Shown: positions 1 to 8,295 of the stretch, piece by piece
Layout: each line of letters opens with the position of its first letter
Numbering within the stretch: position 1 is the stretch's first letter
Source of the DNA: JACPFJ01 sp036504875
GTDB lineage: Bacteria; Desulfobacterota; Desulfuromonadia; Geobacterales; Pseudopelobacteraceae
Assembly (NCBI GenBank): GCA_036504875.1
Contig: DASXUK010000053.1
Span: 124,001 to 188,000, forward strand
Direction of reading: 5' to 3'
Length of the DNA: 64,000 nt
The notes under the pieces: model-generated
The model's input: the letters and a program-made list of their open reading frames with translations, nothing else
What the model was told of the DNA's origin: nothing
The model's database searches: none
Translations under genes and position numbers: made by a program

Positions 1-145
1 CTGCATTATTCCTTATCAAGCCCGGTGAGTCAATCAGGAAAGGTCTTGGCAGGCGGCGCGTTTTTACAAAAATATTACACTCAGGCATGCAGCCATGCTG
101 TTATGATGCAATACAAATTATCAGGCCTGTTGGGAGAAAAATGTG

Positions 146-1231
146 ATGCAGCCATTACAGATAGGAAAATATGTTGCAAAATATCCTCTCATTCAGGGGG
201 GCATGGGTGCGCGCATATCCGCGGGTAACCTGGCTGGGCATGTCGCCAAGTGCGGCGGAATTGGCATTGTGGCGGCGGCCGGCATTGGCATGAACAGCAG
301 CCGTTTCAACGGCAATAACTACTTCCAGGCGGATTCGGAGGCCTTCAAGGACGAAATTCGCAAGGCCTACGCCATTGCCCCGGACGGCATTATCGGCGTC
401 AACGTCATGGTTGCCCTCTCAGACTACGCACAGTTGGTGAAGGCCGCCATTGAAGCCGGGGCCAAGGTGATCATCTGCGGGGCCGGCCTTCCCATGAGCC
501 TGCCGGAGCTGGCCGCCCATGCGCCGGACGTGGCACTCATTCCGATCGTGTCTTCTTTGCGCGCGGCCCAACTCATCGTTCGCAAGTGGCATAAGTCCTT
601 CAGCCGACTGCCGGATGCGGTGGTGGTAGAGGACCCGGACACGGCCGGCGGACACCTGGGCGAAAAGATGGAGAACATCGGTACCGGCGAGTATGATCAG
701 TATGGCACCATCCGCCAGATCAAGGAATTCTTACACATGGAATACGGGGCCGAGGTGCCGATCGTTGCGGCCGGCGGCGTCTGGGACCGGGCCGATCTTG
801 AGCATGCCCTGGCCGAAGGCGCCGATGGCGTGCAGATGGCCAGCCGTTTTGTCTGCACCGAAGAGTGCGATGCCGACGACGCCTTCAAACAGAGATACCT
901 GGAATGTACGCAAGAGGACATCGGCCTGATCATGAGCCCGGCCGGCCTGCCGGGGCGGGCCATCCTCAGCAATCAGGAGAATATCCGCCAGCACGATCTG
1001 GACTATGACACTGCCTGCAATATGGGTTGTCTTAAGAAGTGCAGCTACAAGGAAACCGGTGAACGGTTCTGCATCGTTACCGCCCTTGACCGCGCTCAGC
1101 GCGGCGACGTGGAGACCGGCCTGGTCTTCTGCGGCACCAACGCCTGGAAGGCGGATCGGATCAGCACGGTTCAGGATATCTTTAATGAGCTGTTCGGCGC
1201 AGAAAAGATCGAGCAACAAAAGGCGGCTTAA
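146..1231 (+). CDS. Nitronate monooxygenase / 2-nitropropane dioxygenase-family flavoprotein
   Basis: The protein is about 361 residues and looks like an FMN-dependent TIM-barrel enzyme of the nitronate monooxygenase/FabK-like family. The N-terminal phosphate-loop signature QGGMG lies near residues 17-21, and the AAGG segment followed by GADGVQMASRF near residues 208-230 is the typical FMN-binding end of the barrel. The family oxidises alkyl nitronates or acts as an enoyl reductase; the substrate here cannot be told from sequence. The C-terminal part has several cysteines (NMGCLKKC), which is less usual. A GGGAG ribosome site at 132-136 serves either GTG 143 or ATG 146; I prefer the ATG. It appears to be a single-gene unit closed by a strong hairpin terminator. 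Confidence 0.88.
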   Translation: MQPLQIGKYVAKYPLIQGGMGARISAGNLAGHVAKCGGIGIVAAAGIGMNSSRFNGNNYFQADSEAFKDEIRKAYAIAPDGIIGVNVMVALSDYAQLVKAAIEAGAKVIICGAGLPMSLPELAAHAPDVALIPIVSSLRAAQLIVRKWHKSFSRLPDAVVVEDPDTAGGHLGEKMENIGTGEYDQYGTIRQIKEFLHMEYGAEVPIVAAGGVWDRADLEHALAEGADGVQMASRFVCTEECDADDAFKQRYLECTQEDIGLIMSPAGLPGRAILSNQENIRQHDLDYDTACNMGCLKKCSYKETGERFCIVTALDRAQRGDVETGLVFCGTNAWKADRISTVQDIFNELFGAEKIEQQKAA

Positions 1232-1271
1232 GTTTTTCAGCTTTGAATTTAACTACAGAAATCAAATAACC

Positions 1272-1301
1272 AGGCCTGGCGGGAGACTGCCAGGCCTTTT
1301 C
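1272..1301 (+). terminator. Rho-independent terminator after the nitronate monooxygenase gene
   Basis: A perfect 9-bp stem (AGGCCTGGC paired with GCCAGGCCT) with an 8-base loop is followed by TTTT. It lies 40 bases after the stop codon. Confidence 0.85.
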
Positions 1302-1333
1302 TGTGGCTTGACCAAAAGTAAGAACTATGATAT

Positions 1334-1349
1334 ATCAATTAAACTTGAT
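1334..1349. promoter_or_regulatory. Candidate operator of the ArsR-methyltransferase regulator
   Basis: The 16-base inverted repeat ATCAA-N6-TTGAT sits 25 bases upstream of the regulator start, in an AT-rich stretch that would hold the promoter. ArsR-family dimers bind such short palindromes. The assignment to the adjacent regulator is inference from position. Confidence 0.5.
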
Positions 1350-1374
1350 TTAGTTAATACGGCGGAATAGATAT

Positions 1375-2328
1375 ATGCTCGATCTCCTGAAAGCCCTGGC
1401 TGACCCATGCCGCCTCCGTTTGGTGGCGGTGCTGCTGCGCGGTGAATTTACGGTGCAGGAGCTGACCCGTATCCTGGCCATGGGGCAATCGCGTATCTCC
1501 CGGCACCTGAAAATCCTGACCGAGGCCGGGGTGCTCTCCGTCAAGCGTCAGGGTACCTGGAGCTATTACCGTGCCGGTTGTAGCTCAGCTTGTTTTACCT
1601 TACTACGCCCCGCTCTTGAGCAGGGGCTCGAAGATTTGCCGGAGCGTAACCAGGATCTGGCAGCAGTGGCATCGGTGCTGGAAATGCGGCGCCGCCGCAG
1701 CCAGGAGTTCTTTGACCAGCATGCCCGTCAATGGGACGACCTGGCGCGTACTCTGTTGCAGATGCCTGACTATCAGGAGCGGCTGTTGGCCTTAATACCT
1801 GAAGCACAGACCATGGTCGAGATCGGTGTGGGTACCGGTGGTTTATTGCCGGCTTTGGCGGCCAAGGCGGGCATGGTAATCGGGGTCGATCATTCGCCGG
1901 CCATGCTGGAAGAAGCGCGGCGACGACTGGCACAGACCGGTCAGCGCGGCATCGAACTTCGCCTGGGAGAGATGACCCACTTGCCGCTATCTGACTCAAG
2001 CGTCGAGTTTGCCGTTGTCAACATGGTCTTGCATCATGCTGCCGATCCCGCCGCGGTGTTGCAGGAAATTAGCCGGGTATTAAAACCACGGGGCGGGGTC
2101 GTGATTGCTGATCTGGCTCGTCATGAACATGAATGGGCGCGGGAACAGCTGGCTGATCAGTGGCTAGGGTTTGAAGAGTATGAGCTGACCGAATGGCTGG
2201 TGGCTGCTGGATACAGGAACATTTATTGCGAGCATGTTTCCGGAGCCGATGGACAGGAAACAGTGCTGATCGTAAGGGCAATAAGAGATCAACAGGTTGA
2301 TCACCATAAACCAAAAAGGAGAACGTAA
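1375..2328 (+). CDS. ArsR-type regulator fused to a SAM-dependent methyltransferase domain (SahR-like)
   Basis: This 317-residue protein joins an N-terminal ArsR winged helix (residues about 1-90, with recognition region QSRISRHLKIL) to a class I methyltransferase fold whose SAM-binding motif I, VEIGVGTGG, begins near residue 148. The methyltransferase half probably serves as a sensor for S-adenosylmethionine or S-adenosylhomocysteine, but catalysis cannot be excluded. The stop codon is 3 bases before ahcY, so the two are surely co-transcribed. An ArsR-family regulator called SahR is known to control ahcY and methionine genes in several proteobacteria, and this gene's position suggests the same role. 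The ATG at 1375 has a weak ribosome site (GGCGGAA). Confidence 0.9.
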   Translation: MLDLLKALADPCRLRLVAVLLRGEFTVQELTRILAMGQSRISRHLKILTEAGVLSVKRQGTWSYYRAGCSSACFTLLRPALEQGLEDLPERNQDLAAVASVLEMRRRRSQEFFDQHARQWDDLARTLLQMPDYQERLLALIPEAQTMVEIGVGTGGLLPALAAKAGMVIGVDHSPAMLEEARRRLAQTGQRGIELRLGEMTHLPLSDSSVEFAVVNMVLHHAADPAAVLQEISRVLKPRGGVVIADLARHEHEWAREQLADQWLGFEEYELTEWLVAAGYRNIYCEHVSGADGQETVLIVRAIRDQQVDHHKPKRRT

Positions 2329-2331
2329 CTG

Positions 2332-3729
2332 ATGTCAAACAATGACTACACCGTTAAGGACATGTCCCTGGCCGCCTGGGGACGTAAAGAGATGATCATC
2401 GCCGAGACCGAAATGCCAGGACTGATGGCGATTCGGGAAGAATTTGCCAAGACCCAGCCGCTGAAAGGCGCCCGCATTGCCGGATCTCTGCACATGACCA
2501 TCCAGACCGCCATGCTGATCGAGACCTTGACCGCTCTGGGGGCCGAGGTGCGCTGGGCCTCCTGTAATATCTTCTCAACCCAGGATCATGCCGCCGCAGC
2601 CATTGCCGCTGCCGGGATCCCGGTTTTTGCCATCAAGGGGGAGACTCTGGAGGAATACTGGGACTACACCCACAAGATCTTTGAGTGGCACGATGGCGGC
2701 GCCCCCAACATGATCCTCGATGACGGCGGCGATGCCACTCTGCTCCTGCACCTGGGCAGCGATGCCGAAAAGGACCCTTCGGTGATTGCTAATCCGACCT
2801 GCGAAGAAGAGCAGTTCCTGTTTGCCGCCATTAAAAAGCGCCTGGCTGAGAAGCCGGGCTGGTACTCGGCTACCGCCGCCAATATCAAGGGGGTGACCGA
2901 AGAGACCACCACCGGCGTGCACCGCCTGTATGAGATGCACAAGAAGGGCACGCTGAAATTCCCGGCCATCAATGTCAACGACTCGGTCACCAAGTCCAAG
3001 TTCGATAATATCTATGGCTGCCGCGAGTCCCTGATGGACGGCATCAAACGCGCCACCGACGTGATGGTGGCCGGCAAGGTGGCCGTGATCTGCGGCTACG
3101 GCGATGTCGGCAAGGGCTGTTCCCAGGCCATGCGCGGACTCCAGGCCCAGGTATGGGTGACCGAGGTCGATCCGATCTGTGCGCTGCAGGCTGCCATGGA
3201 AGGTTACAAGGTGGTTACCATGGAGTACGCTGCCGACAAGGCCGACATCTTCGTCACCACCACCGGCAATATCGATGTCATTACCCACGACCATATGAAG
3301 GCCATGAAGCACAACGCCATTGTCTGCAACATCGGTCACTTCGACAACGAGATCGAGGTCGCTAAACTGAAGCAGTACCAGTGGGAGAACATCAAGCCCC
3401 AGGTCGATCACATCATCTTCCCGGACGGCAAGCGCATCATCCTGCTGGCCGAAGGGCGCCTGGTCAACCTGGGTTGCGCCACCGGTCACCCTTCCTACGT
3501 CATGTCCTCTTCCTTTGCCAACCAGACCCTGGCCCAGATGGAGATCTTCTGCAACCCCGGCAAATACGCGATCGGCGTCTACACCCTGCCCAAGGAGCTG
3601 GACGAAAAGGTGGCCCGTCTGCAACTCAAGACCCTGGGCGCCATGCTGACCGAATTGAGCGATCAGCAGGCGGCCTACATCGGCGTCAAGAAGGACGGAC
3701 CCTATAAGGGCGAGCACTACCGCTACTAA
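2332..3729 (+). CDS. ahcY: Adenosylhomocysteinase
   Basis: The 465-residue protein is S-adenosyl-L-homocysteine hydrolase, which splits SAH to adenosine and homocysteine and so removes the product inhibitor of SAM-dependent methylation. The NAD-binding GYGDVGKGC segment lies near residues 254-262, the N-terminal SLHMTIQTA and the middle EETTTGVHRLYEM segments are family hallmarks, and the C-terminus ends in YKGEHYRY as in most family members. A clear AAAGGAG ribosome site precedes ATG 2332. It is the second gene of a two-gene operon with the SahR-like regulator, and the SAM synthetase metK lies 5 kb downstream. Confidence 0.98.
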   Translation: MSNNDYTVKDMSLAAWGRKEMIIAETEMPGLMAIREEFAKTQPLKGARIAGSLHMTIQTAMLIETLTALGAEVRWASCNIFSTQDHAAAAIAAAGIPVFAIKGETLEEYWDYTHKIFEWHDGGAPNMILDDGGDATLLLHLGSDAEKDPSVIANPTCEEEQFLFAAIKKRLAEKPGWYSATAANIKGVTEETTTGVHRLYEMHKKGTLKFPAINVNDSVTKSKFDNIYGCRESLMDGIKRATDVMVAGKVAVICGYGDVGKGCSQAMRGLQAQVWVTEVDPICALQAAMEGYKVVTMEYAADKADIFVTTTGNIDVITHDHMKAMKHNAIVCNIGHFDNEIEVAKLKQYQWENIKPQVDHIIFPDGKRIILLAEGRLVNLGCATGHPSYVMSSSFANQTLAQMEIFCNPGKYAIGVYTLPKELDEKVARLQLKTLGAMLTELSDQQAAYIGVKKDGPYKGEHYRY

Positions 3730-3753
3730 GCGAAAGAACATTTCTGCTGCTTT

Positions 3754-3800
3754 AAAACAGACCTCCCGGTTTCAAACCGTGGAGGTCTGTTTTATTTTTT
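3754..3800 (+). terminator. Strong Rho-independent terminator after ahcY
   Basis: A long stem (AAAACAGACCTCC paired with GGAGGTCTGTTTT, extended inward by CGGTTT/AAACCG with one bulged T) ends in a run of T at 3791-3800. Confidence 0.92.
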
Positions 3801-3847
3801 CCCGCCATTATTGCCACTACGAATCACAGTTGTCTTACCCCCCCTTC

Positions 3848-3876
3848 TTGCCGATGATATTTTTAGGTACTATACT
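3848..3876 (+). promoter_or_regulatory. Sigma-70 type promoter of the selenoprotein gene
   Basis: TTGCCG (3848-3853) and TATACT (3871-3876) are separated by exactly 17 bases. The start codon follows 72 bases after the -10 element. Confidence 0.6.
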
Positions 3877-3948
3877 TGTTTAGAAGGCTCACGATTAATA
3901 TCTATTCGGAAGCTCCGGACAGAAAATAGTACAGGAAAGGAGACCGTG

Positions 3949-4530
3949 ATGGCTGAGATCAGATGGGAAAGCGATTTTCAGTCAGCAATCGAGTTGGCGG
4001 GTAAAAACCATAAGCCTGTATTTCTCGATTTCTGGTTCGATGGCTGAGTGGGATGTGCGGCAATGAATGCGGGTCCGTATTCAGACCAAAAAGTGCAGCA
4101 ATATATTGAGGATCAGTTTATACCGTTGAAAAGCCAGTGTTTTTGGGATAACAGGACCGAGCTAATGAAGCGGTTTGACATCGCTTGGACACCGACCCTG
4201 CTGGTGCTGGATCCAAGCGCCAGGGAGCATCGGCGCATTATCGGTTTTGTTCCGACCGATGATTTCATGGCACATCTGAAACTGGGCAAAGGGATGATGC
4301 TTTTTAATCGCTTCCGTTTTGCCGAGTCCAGCCATGAGTTTAACGCTGTCATAGAACAGCATCCGGATTCTTTGGTGGTGCCTGAAGCGGTTTTTTTTCT
4401 GGGGGTGGCAGGCTATTGGAAGAGCCACGAGGCCAGGTTTCTGCGCCAGGCCTATGACAGGTTGATTGAACACTATCCCCAGAGCGAGTGGGCACGTCGT
4501 GCCACGCCCTACGCACAGATAGCGCTCTAG
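3949..4530 (+). CDS. Thioredoxin-like selenoprotein (in-frame TGA read as selenocysteine)
   Basis: Read through the TGA at 4045-4047, this gene encodes 193 residues with selenocysteine as residue 33. Residues 1-60 match a thioredoxin-fold redox protein: PVFLDFWFDG, then U-V-G-C, then AAMNAGPYSD, where the usual CxxC motif is UxxC. The cis-proline loop (WTPTLLVLD) follows, so the fold continues on both sides of the TGA in one frame. The C-terminal half resembles a tetratricopeptide-like helical tail (FNRFRFAESSHEFNAV...). AAAGGAG at 3937-3942 places the start at ATG 3949. A stem with a GGUC loop lies 18 bases after the TGA, as expected for a bacterial SECIS. No signal peptide is seen, so it is probably cytoplasmic. 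A simple nonsense mutation is the alternative. Confidence 0.85.
4065..4082 (+). promoter_or_regulatory. Candidate bacterial SECIS stem-loop
   Basis: In the mRNA, GAAUGCG pairs with CGUAUUC (7 bp including one G-U) around the tetraloop GGUC. The loop lies 25-28 bases after the UGA. The E. coli fdhF SECIS also shows GGUC in its apical loop, and SelB reads such hairpins a short distance downstream of the UGA. Confidence 0.7.
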
Positions 4531-4545
4531 TAAGGTTGCAGCGAC

Positions 4546-4595
4546 AAAAAAGGGCAGGCAGGCTCCGCATTCGGAGTTGAGCCTGCCCTTTTTTA
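4546..4595. terminator. Bidirectional terminator between convergent genes
   Basis: AAAAAAGGGCAGGC pairs with GCCTGCCCTTTTTT around an inner CTCCG/CGGAG stem. T runs exist in both directions, fitting its place between the + strand selenoprotein gene and the - strand gene ending at 4612. Confidence 0.88.
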
Positions 4596-4611
4596 TCAAT
4601 TTTTTTTCTTT

Positions 4612-4866
4612 CTACTTGGCGGTTGTTTTTCCTGCTGCTTCATGAGTCAGAGTTTCTTTTGCCTCAGGGTCATGACCTTCGACCTGAGCGGCTTTTTCAA
4701 GTGCTTCGCGTGATATGGTGACCGAATCGCTTTTCTGGCGGGCCGTTTTTTGCTGGGCCATGGAGCCGGCCGCCGCCGCAGAGACGTTGTTGGCGACATG
4801 GGCCAGAGGGTTAATCTGTCCTGGATTGCTGATCACTGCAGTAGGTGAAAGCTGAGGAAGCGACAT
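4612..4866 (-). CDS. Small hypothetical protein, 84 residues
   Basis: No family is recognised with certainty. The product is hydrophilic, low in complexity (A, Q, S, K, E rich) and has neither signal peptide nor membrane segment. A DSVTISREALEKA stretch in the middle resembles the short helix seen in various small, possibly secreted or flagellum-associated proteins. An excellent AAGGAGG ribosome site 7 bases before the ATG and a shared terminator downstream support expression. It is a single gene divergent from the 65-residue protein at 5006. Confidence 0.75.
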   Translation of the reverse strand: MSLPQLSPTAVISNPGQINPLAHVANNVSAAAAGSMAQQKTARQKSDSVTISREALEKAAQVEGHDPEAKETLTHEAAGKTTAK

Positions 4867-4942
4867 TATTACCTCCTTGTGTATTGTTTTTATATCGGCA
4901 TCTTTTTAAAAAAATTTAGCAAATAGTGTGGATCGCTGATGT

Positions 4943-4970
4943 TTGATTATTTCAGCGGCCTAAGTATAAT
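4943..4970 (+). promoter_or_regulatory. Sigma-70 type promoter for the 65-residue protein gene
   Basis: TTGATT (4943-4948) and TATAAT (4965-4970) are separated by 16 bases, 35 bases upstream of the start codon. Confidence 0.55.
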
Positions 4971-5005
4971 TTAAAAAATTGCCGATAATGATGAAAGGAC
5001 TAAAA

Positions 5006-5203
5006 ATGACACACTACATGACTTCGCGAGTCAATGAAATGCTGGGATTGCAGATTGCAACCATCCAGGACCTCAGCCGCAATCTTAGGGCGGATGACCT
5101 GGAGCACCTGGAAAGAGATATCTCGGCCATGGAAAGCGCCATCAATGAGCTTAAATCGATGTTGGTGAGTCTTCCCCATCAGCATGAAAAACAAAAGCCG
5201 TAA
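5006..5203 (+). CDS. Small hypothetical helical protein, 65 residues
   Basis: The start at ATG 5006 is chosen because AAAGGA lies six bases upstream. The product is almost wholly helical with heptad-like spacing (IQDLSRNLRADDLEHLERDI, then MESAINELKSML), so a short coiled coil is likely. There is no signal peptide, no cysteine and no recognised domain. It has its own promoter and terminator, which speaks for a real monocistronic gene. The function is unknown. Confidence 0.7.
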   Translation: MTHYMTSRVNEMLGLQIATIQDLSRNLRADDLEHLERDISAMESAINELKSMLVSLPHQHEKQKP

Positions 5204-5250
5204 TTCTTGCCTCCGGTGTTAAAAGAGAACTCTCGAATCCTACAGCCCAG

Positions 5251-5285
5251 AAAAGCTGCCGTTGTTCATCGACGGCTTTTTTTTG
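5251..5285 (+). terminator. Rho-independent terminator
   Basis: GCCGT/ACGGC stem (5258-5262 with 5272-5276) flanked by AAAA and followed by eight T residues. Confidence 0.75.
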
Positions 5286-5340
5286 GCTTATCAAAACTGT
5301 TGTGCTATAGCTATAAGAACTGCGTCTTCAAGGAGAAAAA

Positions 5341-5670
5341 ATGGGAAAAGAGTTATATGTCGGTCACATGTCTTATCAAGCAGTAGAAGAAGACCTGCGC
5401 AAGCTTTTCAGTGTTGCAGGCACGGTCACATCTGTTCATATCATTACCGATCCTGAATCCGGCCAGTCCAAAGGTTGCGGGTATGTGCGGATGTCAACGG
5501 ATGCCGAGGCAAAGGATGCCATTGAAACTCTGGATGGAGCCCTGTTGGTTGATCGGGTAATAACCGTCAGTGAGGCACGTCCGCAGAAGCCAAAGGATGA
5601 AAGGACCCCCAGCAAAGGAAGGCGGCCCGGCCCGGCTAAGAGTTTTGCAAAAGGGCGCCCGAAACCGTGA
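5341..5670 (+). CDS. RNA-binding protein with one RRM domain
   Basis: The 109-residue protein has a single RNA recognition motif over residues 3-80. RNP2 is LYVGHM (5-10) and RNP1 is KGCGYVRM (about 43-50), which keeps only one of the usual two RNP1 aromatic residues. The C-terminal 30 residues are basic and rich in K, P, R and G, as in cyanobacterial Rbp and other small bacterial RRM proteins that bind RNA and are often cold-induced. AAGGAG precedes the ATG by 6 bases. It is a single-gene unit. Confidence 0.92.
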   Translation: MGKELYVGHMSYQAVEEDLRKLFSVAGTVTSVHIITDPESGQSKGCGYVRMSTDAEAKDAIETLDGALLVDRVITVSEARPQKPKDERTPSKGRRPGPAKSFAKGRPKP

Positions 5671-5715
5671 CCGCTTTTTCCGTTAAAGCCGTATGGTAGA
5701 GATCAGGGTAGATCA

Positions 5716-6336
5716 ATGAAGCTGGTCAGTGCTTTGCATCTATGTCTGGTTCTGGTTTTCCCAATCTTTTTCACGAGCTGCTCTACTACTGAAAAGCTAC
5801 CAGGCCTGACCCCGGATGCGGCTATACTGGCATTTGGAGATAGCCTTACTGCCGGAACCGGTGCCGGAGTCGACGAGAGCTATCCCTCTGTCTTGGCGCG
5901 TATCTCCGGCCGCAAGGTAATAAATGCCGGTATTCCGGGCGAGATATCCGCTGAGGGTCTGGCCCGGCTGCCAGAGGTGCTGGAGCGCGAGAAACCGGCC
6001 CTGATGATACTGTGCCACTGCGCCAATGATCTACTGCGGCATATGGACCAACGCCAGGCGGCCGATAACCTGCGGGCCATGATAAGGCTGGCGCGGGAGC
6101 GCGGGGTTTCTGTAGTACTGGTTGCGGTTCCATTACCAGATCTAAGCCTGACTCCCCCCTCGTTTTACAATGAGGTAGCCAAAGAATTTGGAATTCCGTG
6201 TGAAAATAAGATATTTCCTCGGATACTGGGTAAGCGTTCCCTGAAATCTGACTACATTCATCCCAATGCTGCCGGCTACCGGCAGCTGGCGGAAGCCTTG
6301 GCTGAGCTGCTCATGAAGAGTGGTGCGTTACCCTGA
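5716..6336 (+). CDS. GDSL/SGNH-family esterase, predicted lipoprotein
   Basis: This 206-residue protein is an SGNH hydrolase of the TesA/arylesterase type. The N-terminus is a lipoprotein signal ending in FTSC (cysteine near residue 22). Block I is FGDSLTAG with catalytic Ser near residue 43, block II is NAGIPGE, block III is CANDLL where the family usually has GGND, and block V is DYIHPN with Asp179 and His182. It would act on esters or lysophospholipids at the cell envelope. The ribosome site is weak. A bidirectional terminator follows the gene. Confidence 0.9.
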   Translation: MKLVSALHLCLVLVFPIFFTSCSTTEKLPGLTPDAAILAFGDSLTAGTGAGVDESYPSVLARISGRKVINAGIPGEISAEGLARLPEVLEREKPALMILCHCANDLLRHMDQRQAADNLRAMIRLARERGVSVVLVAVPLPDLSLTPPSFYNEVAKEFGIPCENKIFPRILGKRSLKSDYIHPNAAGYRQLAEALAELLMKSGALP

Positions 6337-6358
6337 TATCAAGTTACGATAAAAACTA

Positions 6359-6390
6359 AAAAAGGCGACCTGCGGGCCGCCTTTTTTTTA
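6359..6390. terminator. Bidirectional terminator
   Basis: AAAGGCG pairs with CGCCTTT around a 10-base loop. It is followed by T on the + strand and by TTTTTTAG on the - strand, between convergent genes. Confidence 0.85.
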
Positions 6391-6408
6391 TGCTGTTTTC
6401 CAATTTAT

Positions 6409-8295
6409 TCAGTGTTCAATATATTTAGTAAACCTCCGACGGCTGATAAACAGCCTGGCAGCTACCATCCAGAGCAAGATGCCTGCCACAGCTATCGGAT
6501 AGCGAACCGCAAAGATCACTGGCGTTAGAAACAGGCGCGCCAGCAACCTGAGAAATTCATGCCGGGCGATAAGGTCGGCCAGAGGAGGGCTCAGGCGGTA
6601 GTAGGTCGCTACCAAAGCCCGGCCGGGAGTATTAGTCAGCAGATAACGGTCGCGGAAGTCGCGCAGCACCTGAACCTGCGGGTGTAAATAGCTGCCGTAG
6701 GCCGCAGTGGCGATAAAACAACCGCCACCACCTCCGCCTGATGCTACAGGGGTTGCGGGTGTGGGTGCGGGTGTGGTTGAACCGCCACCGCTTGGTGTCA
6801 CGGGCGGTTCGGTTACGGGAACAACACTGTTGTTGGTGCTAAATGTAGCCGTATGACCATCCAAATTGGCACTGTTCGTAACCAACAGCACCACTTCATC
6901 CGAAGCAGGATTCAACGAGCTGAACCCGGCCACTGTATAGGAACCTCCACCTGCATCGGCGGGTATCTCGCTGATGGCCCCGGCGGATTTTTTGAATACT
7001 GCCGTCTGAATGCCGCTGGTTTTTGTGACCGTTATGGTCAGGGAGGCAACTGCCGGCGTGGGGGTGAATTTATAATAGGCAAAGGAATAGTGCGGCAGGG
7101 TAATGGTCGGGACCGGGCTGCTGGATGCCGTAACCGGATAGGTTGTATAGCTGCTGATGGGTGTATAGGGATGGATCAAGTTGATTTCGTTGGTATGCGT
7201 GGTCCAATCCCCTCGCCTGTAGACCCGTTTGCTAAATCCAAAAAAATCAGCACTCAGCGAGCTGGAAAAAACCGTTTTTAAAACATCGTCAATAACGGGT
7301 GCCATAGGAATGTCCTGGCTGCCCACCGGATTTAAACCGGCCAACCTCTCCCAAACGTTTCGGACAACCACCGGGTTGTGCTGTTCGGCCAGAAAGCGGT
7401 TAAAAATCCAGCGGCCGTAACCGGCACCGGTGGTGGTGGCATTGGAATCTACCGCCAGATCCAGGTTGGCAGTGCTGTTTCTGAACCAGGCCGGTATATA
7501 GCTGTATGACTGATTGACGCCGTCATAGAGTTCATCCTCGTGCCAGGTGGAAGTGGCTTCGGCATACCAGATATCGAAATAGAAGTTGTAGCCGTATTGG
7601 ATGGCGTGGTGATACTCATGCGCTGCCGTGATCTGGAGGCTCTGCAGCGGAGTAAAGAGAGGCACCCCGTTGTTAGACAATGCCTTGGTGTAGATATTGT
7701 TGGTGAAATCCTTGTCGATCTCGATATAGCTGGCGGCGGCATGGGGAAAGCTGGCTTGTACGAACTGCAATGTCGTGGTCTGGCCATAGATCGATTGAGC
7801 CGCCAAACTGCGCATATATATGTCGTACGGGGCACTACTTGCTGTGGGGGCCAAAGTCCAGCCGCGAGAAACATAGGCACTGGCAACATCTTCAAATGTC
7901 TGAGCCACTGTTTCTACCCAATCAGGAACACCGTTGGCATTGGCGTCGGTCTGTGGGGGGGCATCGGTGCCGCTCGTGGCATAGTGAATTTTGTAATGTC
8001 CACCGGTTGAGGTAAAGACAGCCTCACCGGCAAGAACAGGTGCTGAAAGCTGCTTGGCCAGCACCTGTTGGGTGACTGGTTCCAGCTTTTTCCAATCGTG
8101 ACTGAGTCCATGCTTGAGCGGTGTGCCGCAGTGCGGTTTCTCATCCGTTGCTGACAGCAAAACCGCTTTTTCCAGTGCTGAACCCGGCTTTTCGCCAAAG
8201 GCGGATAAATAATAATCATCCAGTTGACCGGCAATGCCTGGCAAGGCAAACATCAACCACAAAAATGCTGCAAGCACCACTCGCAAACTTTTCAT
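6409..8295 (-). CDS. Secreted metalloprotease-like protein with CFI-box C-terminal sorting domain
   Basis: The 628-residue protein has an N-terminal signal peptide (residues 1-23), a calcium-loop-like segment DANANGVPD near 118-126, and a zinc-protease motif HEYHH near 226-230 followed by an acidic residue-rich helix, as in the MXAN_6640 group of putative metalloproteases. A Pro/Thr/Gly-rich linker leads to CFIATAAYGS near residue 528, the hallmark of the CFI-box-CTERM region, then a hydrophobic helix and a basic tail (SRRRF), suggesting membrane tethering or sorting. ATG 8295 overlaps the TGA of the upstream gene by one base; a TTG at 8298 is the alternative start. The substrate is unknown. 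Confidence 0.85.
   Translation of the reverse strand: MKSLRVVLAAFLWLMFALPGIAGQLDDYYLSAFGEKPGSALEKAVLLSATDEKPHCGTPLKHGLSHDWKKLEPVTQQVLAKQLSAPVLAGEAVFTSTGGHYKIHYATSGTDAPPQTDANANGVPDWVETVAQTFEDVASAYVSRGWTLAPTASSAPYDIYMRSLAAQSIYGQTTTLQFVQASFPHAAASYIEIDKDFTNNIYTKALSNNGVPLFTPLQSLQITAAHEYHHAIQYGYNFYFDIWYAEATSTWHEDELYDGVNQSYSYIPAWFRNSTANLDLAVDSNATTTGAGYGRWIFNRFLAEQHNPVVVRNVWERLAGLNPVGSQDIPMAPVIDDVLKTVFSSSLSADFFGFSKRVYRRGDWTTHTNEINLIHPYTPISSYTTYPVTASSSPVPTITLPHYSFAYYKFTPTPAVASLTITVTKTSGIQTAVFKKSAGAISEIPADAGGGSYTVAGFSSLNPASDEVVLLVTNSANLDGHTATFSTNNSVVPVTEPPVTPSGGGSTTPAPTPATPVASGGGGGGCFIATAAYGSYLHPQVQVLRDFRDRYLLTNTPGRALVATYYRLSPPLADLIARHEFLRLLARLFLTPVIFAVRYPIAVAGILLWMVAARLFISRRRFTKYIEH

Noticed and set aside
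2575..3741. A 388-codon open frame on the - strand across ahcY
   Set aside because: It mirrors the codon structure of the well-supported ahcY gene, has a repetitive Gly/Val/His-rich product and no ribosome site.
4048..4530. A separate 160-residue gene starting at GTG 4048
   Set aside because: There is no ribosome site before it and it would start in the middle of a thioredoxin active site; reading through the TGA as selenocysteine explains both halves.
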